Shown here piece by piece: positions 1 to 10,662 of a stretch of 64,000 nt of DNA. The notes beneath the pieces are model-generated. The model did not search any database, was not told where the DNA came from, and was given only the letters and a program-made list of their open reading frames with translations. Position 1 is the stretch's first letter; each line of letters starts with the position of its first letter. The stretch is from Phytophthora hibernalis. Its lineage: Eukaryota > Oomycota > Peronosporomycetes > Peronosporales > Peronosporaceae. Position numbers and translations under genes: made by a program. The stretch spans positions 372,001 through 436,000 of the forward strand of contig JAAKBF010000221.1 in assembly GCA_012656075.1 (NCBI GenBank), given 5' to 3'.

Positions 1-271
1 GGTTCATCAGCTTGAAGGACGAGGACGACAAGCCTGTCATGTCGGAGAAAGATCTGAACCAACTTGTGTCTGGATGTGGAAACGTAAGTGCCTCATGCCG
101 TCACGATTTTTGTTTTGTCCACGAGACATCTAATTTCTATGCATGACTGCTTTGTAGTGCTTCAAGGGAGACGCTTTTCGATGCGGTAGCTGCCCGTTCC
201 TGGGAAAGCCTGCCTTTAAGCCGGGCATGGAGAAGGTTCTGCTGAACCTCGATGACGGTGACGATATATAA
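1..271 (+). CDS. DRE2: DRE2/anamorsin (CIAPIN1) Fe-S assembly protein, 3' end only
   Basis: This is the C-terminal part of the cytosolic iron-sulfur assembly factor that takes electrons from the diflavin reductase TAH18 and passes them to the CIA machinery. The open frame runs from the window edge to a GT donor at 84 and resumes after an AG at 157, giving a 74-nt phase-0 intron. Across the junction the reading is CGN-CFKGDAFRCGSC, which is the family's second cluster motif CX2CX7CX2C, followed by PFLGKPAFKPG, the usual tail. The stop is at 269-271. The intron splits the cluster motif between its first two cysteines. The N-terminal methyltransferase-like domain lies outside the window. The gene converges on the AMSH gene, 289 nt away. 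Identification is firm because of the motif; only the boundaries outside the window are unknown. Confidence 0.9.
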
Positions 272-560
272 ATGGCCAAGAGGAGAGATCATCCTGACTG
301 AGAAGAAGGTTTACAACCTCGCGAGAGCAGTTATTCTACCCATATCGTGCTGGTACACTACCGTAAACGACGCGCCAATACAGGCCGCCAAAGGGCACTG
401 CATTCACTTGTACTTCAAACTTTTTCTTTCATTTTGGTTTATTAATCCTTTTGGACAACCACATTGGTTTTGATACGGCGCAAGGTGTACGGCACGGACA
501 CACAGCAAGTTTGAACTGAACTAGATAGTACTCCGAAGTATAGCTAGCTCGGCAGTCTGC

Positions 561-2551
561 TTACCGCATGTCAACTAGTTGTGCTGTGATCTGGCTCAAC
601 CACTTGCACTCAAAAGCGTTAGAGTAGACTTCGATCTGGCTCGGATGCGTGTGGAACCCTGTCAAATTGCAGTTCTGAATAAGCTGAAGTCCAGCCGGCT
701 CCGTCAAGCGAAATATCCCGACACTGTGCAACAGACGCTCATACAGTCAGAATTAAGAACACAAAGAAGACGAGTTCGTAGCAGCTCACTTTTTGTGTGG
801 ATCGCTTGGCGCGACGACAATCGCCACAGCCTAGAAATAAGAAGAGCAGTCCATGTCAGAGGGAATGCATGGATTGAACGAGCTAACATTGCACTTACCT
901 CAGGCAAGATTGATTGAAACCCACACTGGGTGTGGACATCCACGGAAGACAGGAAACAGTCTTGCTTAGGGTGCGTCTATAGAAGTCGGAATGCAGATAC
1001 ATGTAGATAGCGTGAGCAGTTGCAGATCCACTTCACAGATATTACACGCCATTACTTACATGGATCCAACCCAGAGTTAACAGCTCGTTGCTGAAGCAGA
1101 AGTCATATAGCTCTTCTTCGTTCGTCATAGTGCACATGTCCGAAGATCCCTGCACATGATACACGATTAACAAATTAGTTGGTTCGCTTGCAACCTGTCA
1201 TTCGTGGTCTTGTACGCACTTCTTGCTTTGGGATAATAAGGGTGGTAATAACCAACTTGCGGTCATGCTAAGCAAGATAGAAGAAGTCAGCAAACACGCC
1301 AAGTCTTCTTCGGGGGACTAGCTGCCATACCATGGATGACTTACCAGGATGCCTGCTAAAATGCCGCATGTTTCGATCCCGTACGGTGGCTTGTTGGTGT
1401 TTGGCGAAGCAAGCAATGTGAACTGTGCAATAATGCCTGCTGGAATCTCCAGTATGCGGATTTTTCCGCTGTGTAGTGTTAGCATATCACAAAATTTGAC
1501 AAGCCACTCAGACAAACCAACCTGGTCAAGTTGGCGATAGCTTCTTGTGATCGTTGCCGGCTGAGAGGTGGGGCCGAGGAGTGCTTATGAGCCCGCTGAC
1601 TATCATCAGCCGTCATCCAGGAGGCTTTTCCCACTGTAGGGTATGATACGGTATTACTTCGTTCCTGTCAAGCACGCGCACAATCATTAGCATATACAAC
1701 ACCTTTGCGAAAACAATGTATACGTCTCACCTTCTGGTGTGTCTGAATGGGATGGTTGATCCGAGGCCTCACTGGGGCCGCTTGATTGAATACGGACAAG
1801 TCTCCCTTTTCTGCAGGCGCCTGCACTTTCGTCTGCTCTGAATTCTTCTTGGCTAGTCGCATTGCTAGCAACTTCGACTCCAATGTTGTCACGTTCGCCG
1901 GTTCAGATGCGCGTGCTGCCCCGCTCTGTTCGGTCTCCTCCGTCAGCGATTGCTCGTACTCCAAGTACTCGAGTTCTTCCGCTTCCATACCATCCAGAAT
2001 CGCATCAAAAGCTTTGATCCGTCTGCTGCTTGCTACGAGCACAGCAACACCACGACTCGTCAAATATCACTCCAATCCCGAAAAAGTCTGCTTATACACA
2101 GTAGCATACCGTGCGCACCCACTCGCGTTCCTTACGATACCGAGGAAATTCATAGTCGTGGTGTGCAGTGATCACCTTGGAGCAGAGTCTACCAACAAAA
2201 ATAATATAAAAAATAGAACGCAGTGCTCGGTGAGTCCTCTGTCGATCTCCTTCCGACCTCCGATGCTCCCGCTTGCAACTCACTTAATGAACTTGGCTAG
2301 GAACACGTAGCTGCAGTGCGAAACACACAGCCAGACCACAGCACAATTAGCACCTCATTCCCCCAGTAAAAAAATAGAACCACCTACGCGTTATCCCAGG
2401 CGCCCTCGGCGAAGTACGTCTCGGACTGGCGGTAGAGCTGGCGAGCCAACTGGTAGTAGCTCTGCAGACGCAGGTGCTGCTTCACGGGCTCCACGCTGCA
2501 GAACGGCGCGAGGTGCGCGCGTCGCGCCACCAGCCGCTGGCCCACGTCCAT
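561..2551 (-). CDS. AMSH/STAMBP-type JAMM deubiquitinase, ten exons
   Basis: This is a zinc metalloprotease that removes (typically K63-linked) ubiquitin from cargo at ESCRT-bearing endosomes. By hand-splicing the exons are 2551-2388, 2310-2284, 2188-2123, 2022-1731, 1560-1345, 1267-1220, 1149-1060, 976-899, 830-790 and 723-561, giving about 394 residues. The first exons encode a USP8/AMSH dimerisation-type helical region (YYQLARQLYRQSETYF, then AHHDYEFPRYRKER). The JAMM core is present: catalytic Glu in GIETCGIL, then GWIHTHPKQDCFLSSVD (HxHP-x6-SxxD). The second zinc site typical of AMSH rather than generic JAMM proteins is also there (C-x5-HTH in NCNLTGFHTH). No frame break is needed. The exon 3/4 junction is the least certain; a longer exon 3 reading through EWVRT is possible but breaks the frame. 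The JAMM exons are phase-consistent and convincing. Confidence 0.9.
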
Positions 2552-2669
2552 CACGGGGCTCTCTTTTTCGAATGCTCAACTGTCACGTGAAGCGGCCTTC
2601 AAGTCGCACTTAAGTGGAAGCATAGTGAACGCAAGACACTTGGGCTTGGTAGTCAAGAAAGATCAAGAC
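2552..2669. promoter_or_regulatory. Shared divergent promoter between AMSH and VMA21-like genes
   Basis: Only 118 nt separate the start codon of the AMSH gene (minus) from that of the VMA21-like gene (plus), so both 5' ends and core promoters must lie here. No TATA box is evident. This is inferred from gene spacing rather than from a recognised binding site. Confidence 0.55.
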
Positions 2670-3206
2670 ATGGCGGGCGAGACCAAGAGCTTGGGCGGCA
2701 TGCAGCGGCGCGCGGCCGGGTGAGTGGCAGGCGGACGGAGCTGCTTCTGGGAGGAGGAAACTGATGATGCTGTGGCTGTGCTGCAGCAACCGCGCACACA
2801 ACCGCATGGTGCTGCAGAAGCTGGTGCTGTTCTCGATCCTGATGTTGGTGGTGCCCATGACCGCGTTCTACGGCGTGCGCAGCCTGTTCACACCTGGTAA
2901 ACTACTCGCTGGAGGACCGAATGTGTGCATTTGCTACTGTGGAGGGATTGATGCTTGACTTGGCTGCGTAGGCTCACCGGACAGTCGGTACGCGGACGCG
3001 TGGAGGTTCGTTTGAGAGACTGAAGCTAGGATATCTTGCTGGGTTCTAACGCTGGTGCAAATGGTTTTATACCGGACAGTGGATTCACAGCAGTGCTCTC
3101 GGTGAACATCGTGATTGGACTCTACATTTTGTCGGCGTGGAAAGAAGACGACGGGAAGGAAGTGGTCCCGCCGGTGGGGCGCTTTGCCAAGGCAAAGGAG
3201 CAGTAA
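2670..3206 (+). CDS. VMA21: VMA21-like V-ATPase assembly factor, three exons
   Basis: VMA21 is a small ER membrane chaperone for assembly of the V0 sector of the vacuolar ATPase. Exons 2670-2719, 2787-2896 and 3091-3206 join in phase (GG|C and G|CA) to give about 91 residues, close to the family's usual 80-100. Two membrane segments are visible: KLVLFSILMLVVPMTAFYGV in exon 2 and VNIVIGLYILSAW in exon 3, the latter followed by the KEDDGKE stretch that matches the family's second helix boundary. The C-terminus ends KAKEQ, so the canonical KKxx retrieval signal of yeast Vma21 is not obvious. The N-terminal 17 residues are poorly conserved, as is normal. The assignment rests on size, the two-helix pattern and the residues around both helices; another small two-helix protein cannot be fully excluded. 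Confidence 0.75.
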
Positions 3207-3413
3207 GCATAGCAAGTAGACTTTGGGAGTGCAGTATGGGTCCAGCGGCAAATGGGAAACCTCCCACACAAATGCGAAGTTGAAGCTTGGGCTGGAGAGG
3301 ATCAGTTTTCCTAACAATGCCAGCTCAGTCCACGACACTGCAAGCAGAACGAAGACTATCCTTGAGAATGCGTGTTAATTATTATATCTTGCTAAGCTAA
3401 CATGGGCAGTTGC

Positions 3414-4273
3414 TCAGTGCTCGACGCCCCACGCGTACGTAGAGAAGGACATGTGGCCCATTCCCCACCCGGCGAACAGCTTCTCCGCCTCGGGCTTGCT
3501 CTCCTCCATGCCGGCCCCAGCGGCAGTGACAAACGGTGTAAAGTGGTCAGGCGTCGGGTGCGCGAGTCTCGCAGCGGGGCGGACGGCCAGTGGATGATCT
3601 GGTCTCCACGCTGGCCGTAGCTCAACTTGGACTCCGCCGTGAAAGTGTTGTCGAGCCAGCCTTGGAACGCTGCAGCCCAGTCCAAGGGCGGTCCCTGCGG
3701 GTCGCGGCTCGCCCGCATGTTGTGCGTGGCCTGACCAGAGCAGAATATCAGCGTGTCTTCGTCGCGGAAAGGAGCAATGGCCTTGCCCAGGTCGAAATGG
3801 GCTTTGTTGCTCAGATTCGAGTTGATGGACATGGTGACGATCGGGATGTCAGCCTCCGGACGGACCAGCAGCATCGGAACGAATACGCCGTGGTCGAAGC
3901 CGCGGTTCACGAGTTTGGCTTTGATGTCGTTCTTCTCGAGCTGCTTCTTCACCTTCTGGGCGAACGCAGGGTCTCCGTTGGCGGGGTACACGACGTCGTA
4001 CGCCTCGTCGGGGAAGCCGTAGTAGTCGTAAATCATGTCGGGCTTGGCAGCGTTAGAGATCTCGAAACCGCTGCTTTCGGACTCCCAGTGGGCGGAGATG
4101 AAGAGGATGCGCTTGGGCAGGTTCGTGCCCTTGGGGTAGAGCTTGTCGAAGGTGGAGGTGAGCGTGCGCGCCGGGACGCTGCTGTTGTTCATGCCGGCGA
4201 AGCCCGTTGAGAGCAGCCACAGCGGACCGGGTCCGTGCGAGACGGCGACGACGGGGTGGCGGAAGGTGGCCAT
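3414..4273 (-). CDS. LigB/DODA-type extradiol dioxygenase, copy A (one frame break)
   Basis: This is a class III extradiol ring-cleavage dioxygenase of the LigB/DOPA-4,5-dioxygenase type, a cytosolic non-haem iron enzyme opening catechol rings; the substrate here is unknown. From the ATG at 4273 it reads MATFRHPVVAVSHGPGPLWL, then the family landmarks SAHWES, GFDHGVFVPM and SGQATHNM, whose histidines are candidate metal or catalytic ligands. The frame breaks at the GGGG run at 3576-3579. Continuing one frame over gives AHPTPDHFTPFV and GAGM, then GHMSFSTYAWGVEH and a stop at 3414, aligning with the intact copy C. Without the shift the protein would end in an unrelated basic tail. Since both sides are well conserved, I favour a single lost base (sequencing error or very recent mutation). 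It is divergent from copy B, separated by 765 nt. Confidence 0.8.
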
Positions 4274-5038
4274 GGTAGTGGTGAGTATAGCTGGAGCTTA
4301 GAACGACTTGAGCACTTGAAAGCGAATTGCGGAATGAGATTCTGGCGGTATGTCAGCTGAAGGCTTGCTCGTTTCTGTCCCATGATAACGCTCAGGGATC
4401 GGGCTCCTTTGCGCAAGCTCGGCTGAGTGCTCCAGCCTGGAGCCACTTTGTGCCCGTAGATAGAGAGGAGCTTATGTAAGCTTGCGGATGCTTGCGCTGA
4501 TAATTTCGGCAGCAGGAACTGATGGCTACAGTAGTTATTAGGCAAAGTACGCTGTCATGGAGAAAAAGAATTCATTGTACACCATCAACACCAACACACG
4601 ATGTAAGCCACAAACCTGAAGGGCGGACTGGGCAACTCCTTCGTTCCACCCAGACTGCACAACTACATGTAGAGCGGTGCTGTGCTACAATAATGTAACT
4701 CGCGATGGCAGAAACAGTGAGTCCTCCGCGCGGATAAATGAACATTTGGGGCATACAAACTTCCAGTGATTCGTATCGGTATTCATGCCACGTTATCGAG
4801 CGTTTCTGCAGCCAATCAGCGTCGCGTACTCCCTTTCGTGGCACAGTGGCGATTACCAAATCAATCAGTGACGTCGCTTCCAAAATGACGAGCGACGTCA
4901 CGCTGTCCATTGTCTCGCCACCCTTCACTTGAAGACTGCTGATATCATGGGTCTGCTGCGTTCATTCCCCTTATTGCTCGCTGTAATGTGGTCTACCAGC
5001 AGCATCCCCCTCAAGCAGAAGCCTTCGCTTCCAGCAAC
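4274..5038. other. Intergenic region between divergent dioxygenase copies A and B
   Basis: No convincing gene is present. The longest open frame (4572-4928, minus) has no recognisable domain. This stretch must hold the promoters of copies A and B. The only motif I can support is the initiator-like sequence listed separately. Confidence 0.6.
4961..4975 (+). promoter_or_regulatory. Initiator-like motif upstream of dioxygenase copy B
   Basis: The sequence ttcattccccttatt resembles the oomycete initiator core consensus (TCATTYYNCAWTTT) and lies 64-78 nt before the copy B start at 5039, a normal distance for oomycete transcription starts. Matched by eye only. Confidence 0.4.
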
Positions 5039-5933
5039 ATGAACAAGTTCCGCCAGCCAGTGATCGCCGTCTCGCACGGTGCCGGGCCTCTGGCTGCTGA
5101 ATGAGGCCCCTGCTGGTCTGGGCAAGGGCTCACAGTCCGCCAAGAACGTGGCCGACATCTTCAGCAAAATCTACACGAGTGACGCCCAACTGCCCAAGCG
5201 CATCCTGTTCGTATCGGCCCATTGGGAGGCGCGCAGCACGGGGCTCGAGATCTCCAAGTCCGCTGCACCCGAAATGTTCTACGACTACAGCGGCTTTCCC
5301 GCCGAGTCTTACGAACTCGTATACGGCGCCAAAGGGGACCCTGAATTTGCTGCTCGGGTGAAGGAGCTGCTAGGGCAGAGCGGCATCACGTCCAACCTCG
5401 TGGATCGACCGTTCGACCACGGCACGTTCGTGCCAATGTTCCTGATGCGCCCGCAAGCCGACATCCCTATCGTGACCATGTCCATTAATGACCGCATGCT
5501 GAATCCAAAGGACCACTTCGAGCTGGGCAAGGCCCTCGCGCCACTTCGGGACGAGGACACGCTGATCATCACATCCGGCCAGGCGACGCACAACATGTAC
5601 GCAGACTGGTTCCCCGAGGGCCACCCGATCGAGCCCTGGGCACTCGAGTTCCAGAACTGGCTGGACAAGACGTTGTCGACGACCTCCGCGCAGACGTACG
5701 AGGAACGCATGGACTCGATTGTCGCGTGGAAGAGCGCGCCGCACGCCTCGAAATGCCATCGCACGCCGGACCACTTCACGACCTTCGTGGTCGGAGCTGG
5801 CGCTGGAATGGAGAAGAGCGAGCCCGCTGCTAAGAAGCTCAATGGTGGCTGGGGTCTTGGACACATGTCCTTTGCCTCATACGCGTGGGGAGTTGACTCT
5901 AACCTGAGCGATGTAGTAAAGGACGAGCTGTAG
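5039..5933 (+). CDS. LigB/DODA-type extradiol dioxygenase, copy B (N-terminal frame break)
   Basis: This is a second class III extradiol dioxygenase paralogue, same family and likely role as copy A. The ATG at 5039 gives MNKFRQPVIAVSHGAGPL, which matches the start of copies A and C. The frame then stops after about 20 codons, while the family sequence continues one frame over as WLLNEAPAGLGKG from about 5090. From there it is intact to 5933, with SAHWEA, PFDHGTFVPM, SGQATHNM and GGWGLGHMSFASYAWG. The break lies between about 5080 and 5097 and is equivalent to one extra or two missing bases. No intron signals bracket it. An internal start at 5079 would lose the conserved first histidine (VSHG), so I prefer the 5039 start plus an indel. 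The C-terminal extension DSNLSDVVKDEL is not seen in the sister copies. Confidence 0.78.
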
Positions 5934-6455
5934 ATGAAGCAACACTTAAAACTTAAAGAGCACCTTGACAACTTGCTTGTCTGTTGTCGACACTATTCGT
6001 ATGCCAATGTCCATTCGACGGAGCACAAATTGTCGCTGCATCGGTCGGTAAACGCACCACAGCGTCGGAGTAGTGCCACCTCCAACACCGGGAATCGGAC
6101 TGCATATAACGTTTCGGTTTTCTCACTTGGTGGCGTTTGTCAAAGCATTCTTCACTATAATAGTTCCCTACGAAAGCCGCAAGCAACAACGCAGCCGACA
6201 ACGCGGGCAAGATATCCAGGATGCCAGCACAAGGATCGATGCCATCGTTGCAAACGAAAGAGTCTCGATTGCGAATCGGGCCGCGCGCTATTACGTGATC
6301 AGCTTCAACACGTGCGTCGCTTATGATTAGCGCCATTTGGTGGTGCAGCAGCGATTGTAAACCCGAAAAATGCTGAGCCTGAAGTTAGTTGATCTCCTCC
6401 CGCATTCTCACTTTGCAATTTGCTTCCACCCCAACAAGCCCGTCCAACCTTTACG
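5934..6455. other. Intergenic region between dioxygenase copies B and C
   Basis: No supportable gene. It contains an initiator-like stretch at 6402-6421 (cgcattctca then ctttgcaatt) just before the copy C start, consistent with its promoter. Open frames here are short and lack family features. Confidence 0.5.
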
Positions 6456-7319
6456 ATGCCCTCCTTCCGCCACCCTGCAGTCGCCGTCTCGCACGGACCC
6501 GGTCCGCTGTGGCTGCTCTCCACCGACTTCAACAATGTGAAGCGAGACTCTGTGGCGGCGATAGAGCTACTGTCAGGTCTGTTCGAGAAGATTTACCCCA
6601 AGGGCGAGAACCTGCCCAAGCGGATCCTATTCGTGTCGGCGCACTTCGAGTCGGACAGCAGCGGCTTCGAGATTTCCAACGCCGCTAATCCCGACATGAT
6701 CTACGACTACTACGGGTTCTCCGACGAGGCCTACGAGGTGGACTACCCTGCCAAGGGAGACCCTGCTTTCGCCCAGAAGGTCAAGGAGCAGCTCGAAAAG
6801 AACAACATCAAGGTCAAACTCGTGAACCGCGGATTCGACCACGGCGTGTTCGTGCCTTTGAGATTCATCCGTCCCCAGGCTGACATTCCAATCGTCACCA
6901 TGTCCATCAACTCGTACTTGGAGAACCAAGCCCACTTCGACCTGGGTAAGGCGCTGGCACCTTTCCGTGATGAAGACACGCTGATCTTGTGCTCGGGGCA
7001 GTCAACGCACAATATCCGCGGTCTTAGTGGCCATACCCCTGCTCTCGTTGAGGGAGCGAGGGCCTTTCAAAGCTGGCTGGACAGCACGATGGCATCCGAG
7101 TCGAACTTGAGTCTCGCTGAGCGCACGAAGCTGATCACAAACTGGCGGGATGCTCCTGGGGTGAGGTTCGCTCATCCAACGGCCGACCACTTCATGCCGT
7201 TCGTTGTCGCTGCTGGAGCGGGTATGGACGAGAAAGAACCCGGAGCTAAGGGGTTCTTTGGTGGCTGGGCAATCAGTCATCTGTCCTTCGCGAACTATGT
7301 CTGGGGACTTCAGCAATGA
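6456..7319 (+). CDS. LigB/DODA-type extradiol dioxygenase, copy C (intact)
   Basis: This is the intact member of the three-gene cluster, 287 residues and intronless. It is a class III extradiol dioxygenase of the LigB/DODA type (ring opening of catecholic substrates with O2 and non-haem Fe(II)). I place the start at 6456 (MPSFRHPAVAVSHG) because it aligns with the starts of copies A and B; an in-frame ATG 36 nt upstream would add an unconserved leader. Candidate active-site histidines are H13 (VSHG), H63 (VSAHFES), H129 (GFDHG) and H185 (SGQSTHNI), with the ADHFMPFVVAAGAGM stretch near the C-terminus. It lies in tandem with copy B. Copies A and C resemble each other more than B (YPKG-NLPKRILF, MIYDYYGF), suggesting at least two duplication steps. 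The true substrate cannot be told from sequence. Confidence 0.88.
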   Translation: MPSFRHPAVAVSHGPGPLWLLSTDFNNVKRDSVAAIELLSGLFEKIYPKGENLPKRILFVSAHFESDSSGFEISNAANPDMIYDYYGFSDEAYEVDYPAKGDPAFAQKVKEQLEKNNIKVKLVNRGFDHGVFVPLRFIRPQADIPIVTMSINSYLENQAHFDLGKALAPFRDEDTLILCSGQSTHNIRGLSGHTPALVEGARAFQSWLDSTMASESNLSLAERTKLITNWRDAPGVRFAHPTADHFMPFVVAAGAGMDEKEPGAKGFFGGWAISHLSFANYVWGLQQ

Positions 7320-7405
7320 GCATGTCGATCTCTCGTGTGCCGCTCAATAGCATTTTAACAACTTACGATAGCTATCTGGTTGCTTACACAAACTCCTCTC
7401 GGCTT

Positions 7406-8669
7406 TCATCGTGAACAACCAGAAAACTCCAGACCATTGTCTTGGATACACCGAGACAATGCTGCGTCGTCGTTGTAGAGAGTTCTCGACTTGAGACCAA
7501 TGAATTCCACCTCTGCATGTGCGGGGGCATGCGATAAGACGCTCGACCGAAGACACTCTTTTAGCGTGAAGACATCTCGACAGGATTCCACATTTACGGC
7601 GACGTCATCAAACTGCAAGTTGGAAACAAACACCATGTAAGCTGCATAATTGACATGTACATACAAAAATATACCTCTGGGAACGATTTTTGTGTGGCAA
7701 ACTTGAGCTCCACGGCACCTCGCTGCGTTTCAGTGTCTTCCGTAGCAATCTGTGCAGCAGCACGCTCGACCACGACTGCAGCTTGGCGACGCCGTCTTGT
7801 GTCGGTGCTTTCCGAAGATGATACCTCGCTGGTATCATCCGGTATCACCCTGCGTGTCTTCACTGGCACAACCCGCGCGCTCGATCTCCCCTCGTTCGCA
7901 GTAACGTCCTCCTGCAGGGGCGTCGTGGCACCTGCCTCTTTTCGTCTTTTTCCGCTCGTGTGACGAGGTTTATGGAAGTCTTTCCACTTGTCCTATAGCC
8001 CACATAACAACTTCACATCAACACTCGCACACAGAAACACACCGCCCACTATCGCATTACCTTCAAGTCGACATTCGTCCGGTGCGGCGAAAAACACCCT
8101 GACTGTCCATGAGAATCTTTTCCACTTGCCGACACCGTATTTGGCCACTCCGTGACGCAGAAATTCCTCTTCATCTGCAGTCCAGAACACCTTCCTCCGC
8201 CGTCCTCTGGCCTCAGTACTACATATTTCCACGTGACTACAACCTCCTCTACACCGCCACAACAGCAACCAACCCACTCACCGTCTAGGACGAGCTGGGG
8301 CTGTGCCCACGTCTTCCTCAGCCTCTGGCTGCTGCCTTTCTCCACCTGGAGCCTCCTCTGCATCCACCTCCACAGTCTCCTGCTTAAGAACCTCCAACGG
8401 TTCTTCTGAGGCCAATTGTGTCTCCTCATCGACGTCGTCTGTGTCACCCCGCCGAAGTCGAGCTGTCTCGAGCGAGTCGGTCCGTTTTGTTGCGAGCGCA
8501 CGGGCGTGCCCTGGACCAGCGACACGGCCACGTCCAGCAGCGATTGATCTGTGCGTCTGCGTCCCGAAGACACCACGGAGCTCAGCGACGAGCGACGGTG
8601 GCTGGTGGACGATGTAGAGGGCGGCGTCGGTGCCGTGCGCTCGGACGGGGTCGTGTACATTGAACTCAT
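7406..8669 (-). CDS. Telobox-type Myb DNA-binding protein with frame breaks
   Basis: This appears to be a nuclear protein with one C-terminal-type telobox Myb/SANT domain, as in telomere-repeat binding proteins. Exon 1 (from 8669) is Ser/Thr/Pro-rich then acidic (VDEETQLASEEPLEV) and ends at a GTGAGT donor near 8280. Exon 2 holds RRRKVFWTADEEEFLRHGVA then KYGVGKW. The frame breaks twice at homopolymers (tttt 8118-8121, aaaaa 8090-8094) and resumes as HRTNVDLK. The next exon (from about 7978) continues DKWKDFHKPRH, so VDLKDKW, the telobox signature, is reassembled across the intron. The protein continues through a basic region; a last exon from 7612 reads FDDVAVNVESC to the stop at 7406 and could be ubiquitin-like. 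A third break lies at cccc 8447-8450. All three fit single-base losses. TRF-like telomere binding is plausible but a general transcription role is equally possible. Confidence 0.65.
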
Positions 8670-8737
8670 TTTGAATTCTGTGATGGGACAAAAGGGTCTT
8701 CACAAAATTTGGTCAATTTGTATTTTTGGTCAACTTG

Positions 8738-10662
8738 CTACTCTGCGAAGTCGTCGATGGAGTAAGACGCGTCCTCTTCATCGAGTTTGCCCTGATCTTG
8801 ATTGTCTGTGGGGATTTCACTGTGAGGAATGGTGAGAACAGCAACTTCCTCCTCGAATTCGCTCCCGTATCCGCTCGCTTCGCCTTTGTCTTCGGACTGT
8901 TCCGGTGGTGCGCCGTAGCTGTCCATGTCGGGCAATGCAGGATCGTCATCGAAGTTGTCTTGGTCGTAATCTTCTTCTTCTTCATCATCGGGTTCGACGC
9001 GCTCTTGCTCAACTACTGGAGGTGAAATCCTTTCTGTAGTATCGACCGGCTTGTCAATCGCCTCGACGTCAGATTTTTCCGCTTCTGCTTCTTGGTACTC
9101 AACGTCTTCGCCTCGTTCAAAGTCTGCTAATGTAGACAGCTCTTGATGAATATCATGGGAAATATCTGCTGCATCTTCAGGGGATGTCCTACCAGGTTCA
9201 TCAATATGTGAATCGTTTTCCTCGGTTGTGTCTGAGGAAGGAAGAACTGTTTCAATTGCATTCTTGACTGCCGTGGTGACACCGGGTATTCCAAAAATGT
9301 GTTCCTGTGATCCATCAGCATGCAAGTCTTGTTCACTTTGCTGAGAGCTGTCTGCTTCCACTGGAACCTCGTCGACCATAATATCGACGGTATGGGAGGT
9401 TTGGTCAGAGCTACACTGATTGATGATTTCTGGTTCGTCCAGTGCGACTTCATTCAACGCAGACTCCAGCTCAACTCCAGGTGAAAAGGCACCTGAAAGA
9501 TTCATCATGCCTCGCACACTCGTCAATCTCCAACGACTGCGGTTGAGCTGATTGGTCGATCATGCCACTTTCTCGACTTCGCCCTCGCGAAAATGTAAAC
9601 CGCACATTGACGATTTCGTTGTCTGGTATGGATGCTGCTTGATCGTCACCCATGGTGTTGCCTGGTGCGTCGATCGCTGTTGATTCTGCGAATATCACGT
9701 TTGCTATATCGTCGGAACTACTTGAAGTACTCAGTAAGGGTTTTGTTTTGCGAAGTCGGTGGTTAGCTGCACTTACTGGCAAAACAGTTCCACCATAGGG
9801 TTCTTGACTTTCTGCCAGTACTCGTCCCTTCGACCCAAGCAGAGATGGTTTGCGAATACTGGGAGCACCCGCAACGTCGGCGTTTGTGGGCGTCCAGGTG
9901 ACATCAAGGATTTTATCCGGTTGCGATTCATGGTGCATACTCTTGAGGCTTTGAGGGTAGAGTGATTTCAGAGGCTTGGACCGCAGAATTACATGAGGTG
10001 AGACCTGTGCTCTGCGCAACTCTTGTTGAAGAGCCGAGCGTCTCTTTTCTTGTTTTTTAGAAAATCTTGAGTCCATTTGTCGTCTTTCATCCATTCCTTG
10101 GAGTTCAAGGTAGCCTTTGTACTCTGCAGACGCTTGATGAGAGCCTAAAATGTAAGTAAACTAAGTTAGTTAGATAGGTTCTTTGACCCCGTCAAGGCTG
10201 AGTCCGCCTCCTACCTGGTTTTCTTGCCAAATCTTTTTTGCTCCTGCCTTTTGCAGTAATCGTGACCAAGTCGATTTTTCTGGGAGGCAAAATTGGAGGA
10301 CAATCGTGGTCCATATCATTCAGGACTGCATTAACTCTCCCAAGGTGATGCTGTTTCGCTGGACCCTTGACCGCTGGAATTCTAACATGTCGATCCTGGA
10401 CCTCTTGATTAACTTCAACTTCTGTATCTGAATCATCGTGCTGCGGCTGCAATGAAGTACCAACAGCTTTTGTGTCGTGATTCCTAACTCCGTGTCGAAA
10501 ATGGTTATTCCGCTCGTTGTTTATCAATTCTGATGCCCCATTGGTCTCCTCTCGAGCACTATTTCCACCAAGACCTCTGCAGTCAAGCTCCTGTTCTGCG
10601 GAGCTTGGATTTCGGGGAATTGTCAAAAGGGCTGCCGAGTCTTCAAAGGGCTTGTCGGACAT
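8738..10662 (-). CDS. Long disordered, acidic-tailed protein of unknown function
   Basis: I do not recognise this gene. Exon 1 (about 10662-10200) reads MSDKPFEDSAALLTIPRN and ends in a basic stretch KGRSKKDLARKPG at a GTAGGAG donor. After the intron (acceptor near 10147) it continues YKGYLELQGMDERRQ and SKKQEKRRSALQQELRRAQ, a short predicted coiled coil, then Ser-rich low-complexity sequence. Around 9480-9530 the frame changes without an obvious intron and continues to 8738 as a strongly acidic segment (PDDEEEEDYDQDNFDDDP, ending YSIDDFAE). Composition is that of an intrinsically disordered nuclear or cytoskeletal adaptor, but nothing specific can be named. It is co-oriented with the Myb gene, whose start is 68 nt downstream. 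Codon use and splice signals support a real gene. The 5' end is uncertain: in-frame sequence upstream of 10662 (ISQIDETPPISPSKT) could belong to it. Confidence 0.55.

Noticed and set aside
3590..4210. Long plus-strand frame of 206 codons
   Set aside because: It is the antisense shadow of dioxygenase copy A, created by its GC-rich third positions.
4572..4928. Minus-strand frame of 118 codons between dioxygenase genes
   Set aside because: No domain, no homologous counterpart near copies B or C, and it overlaps the promoter region.
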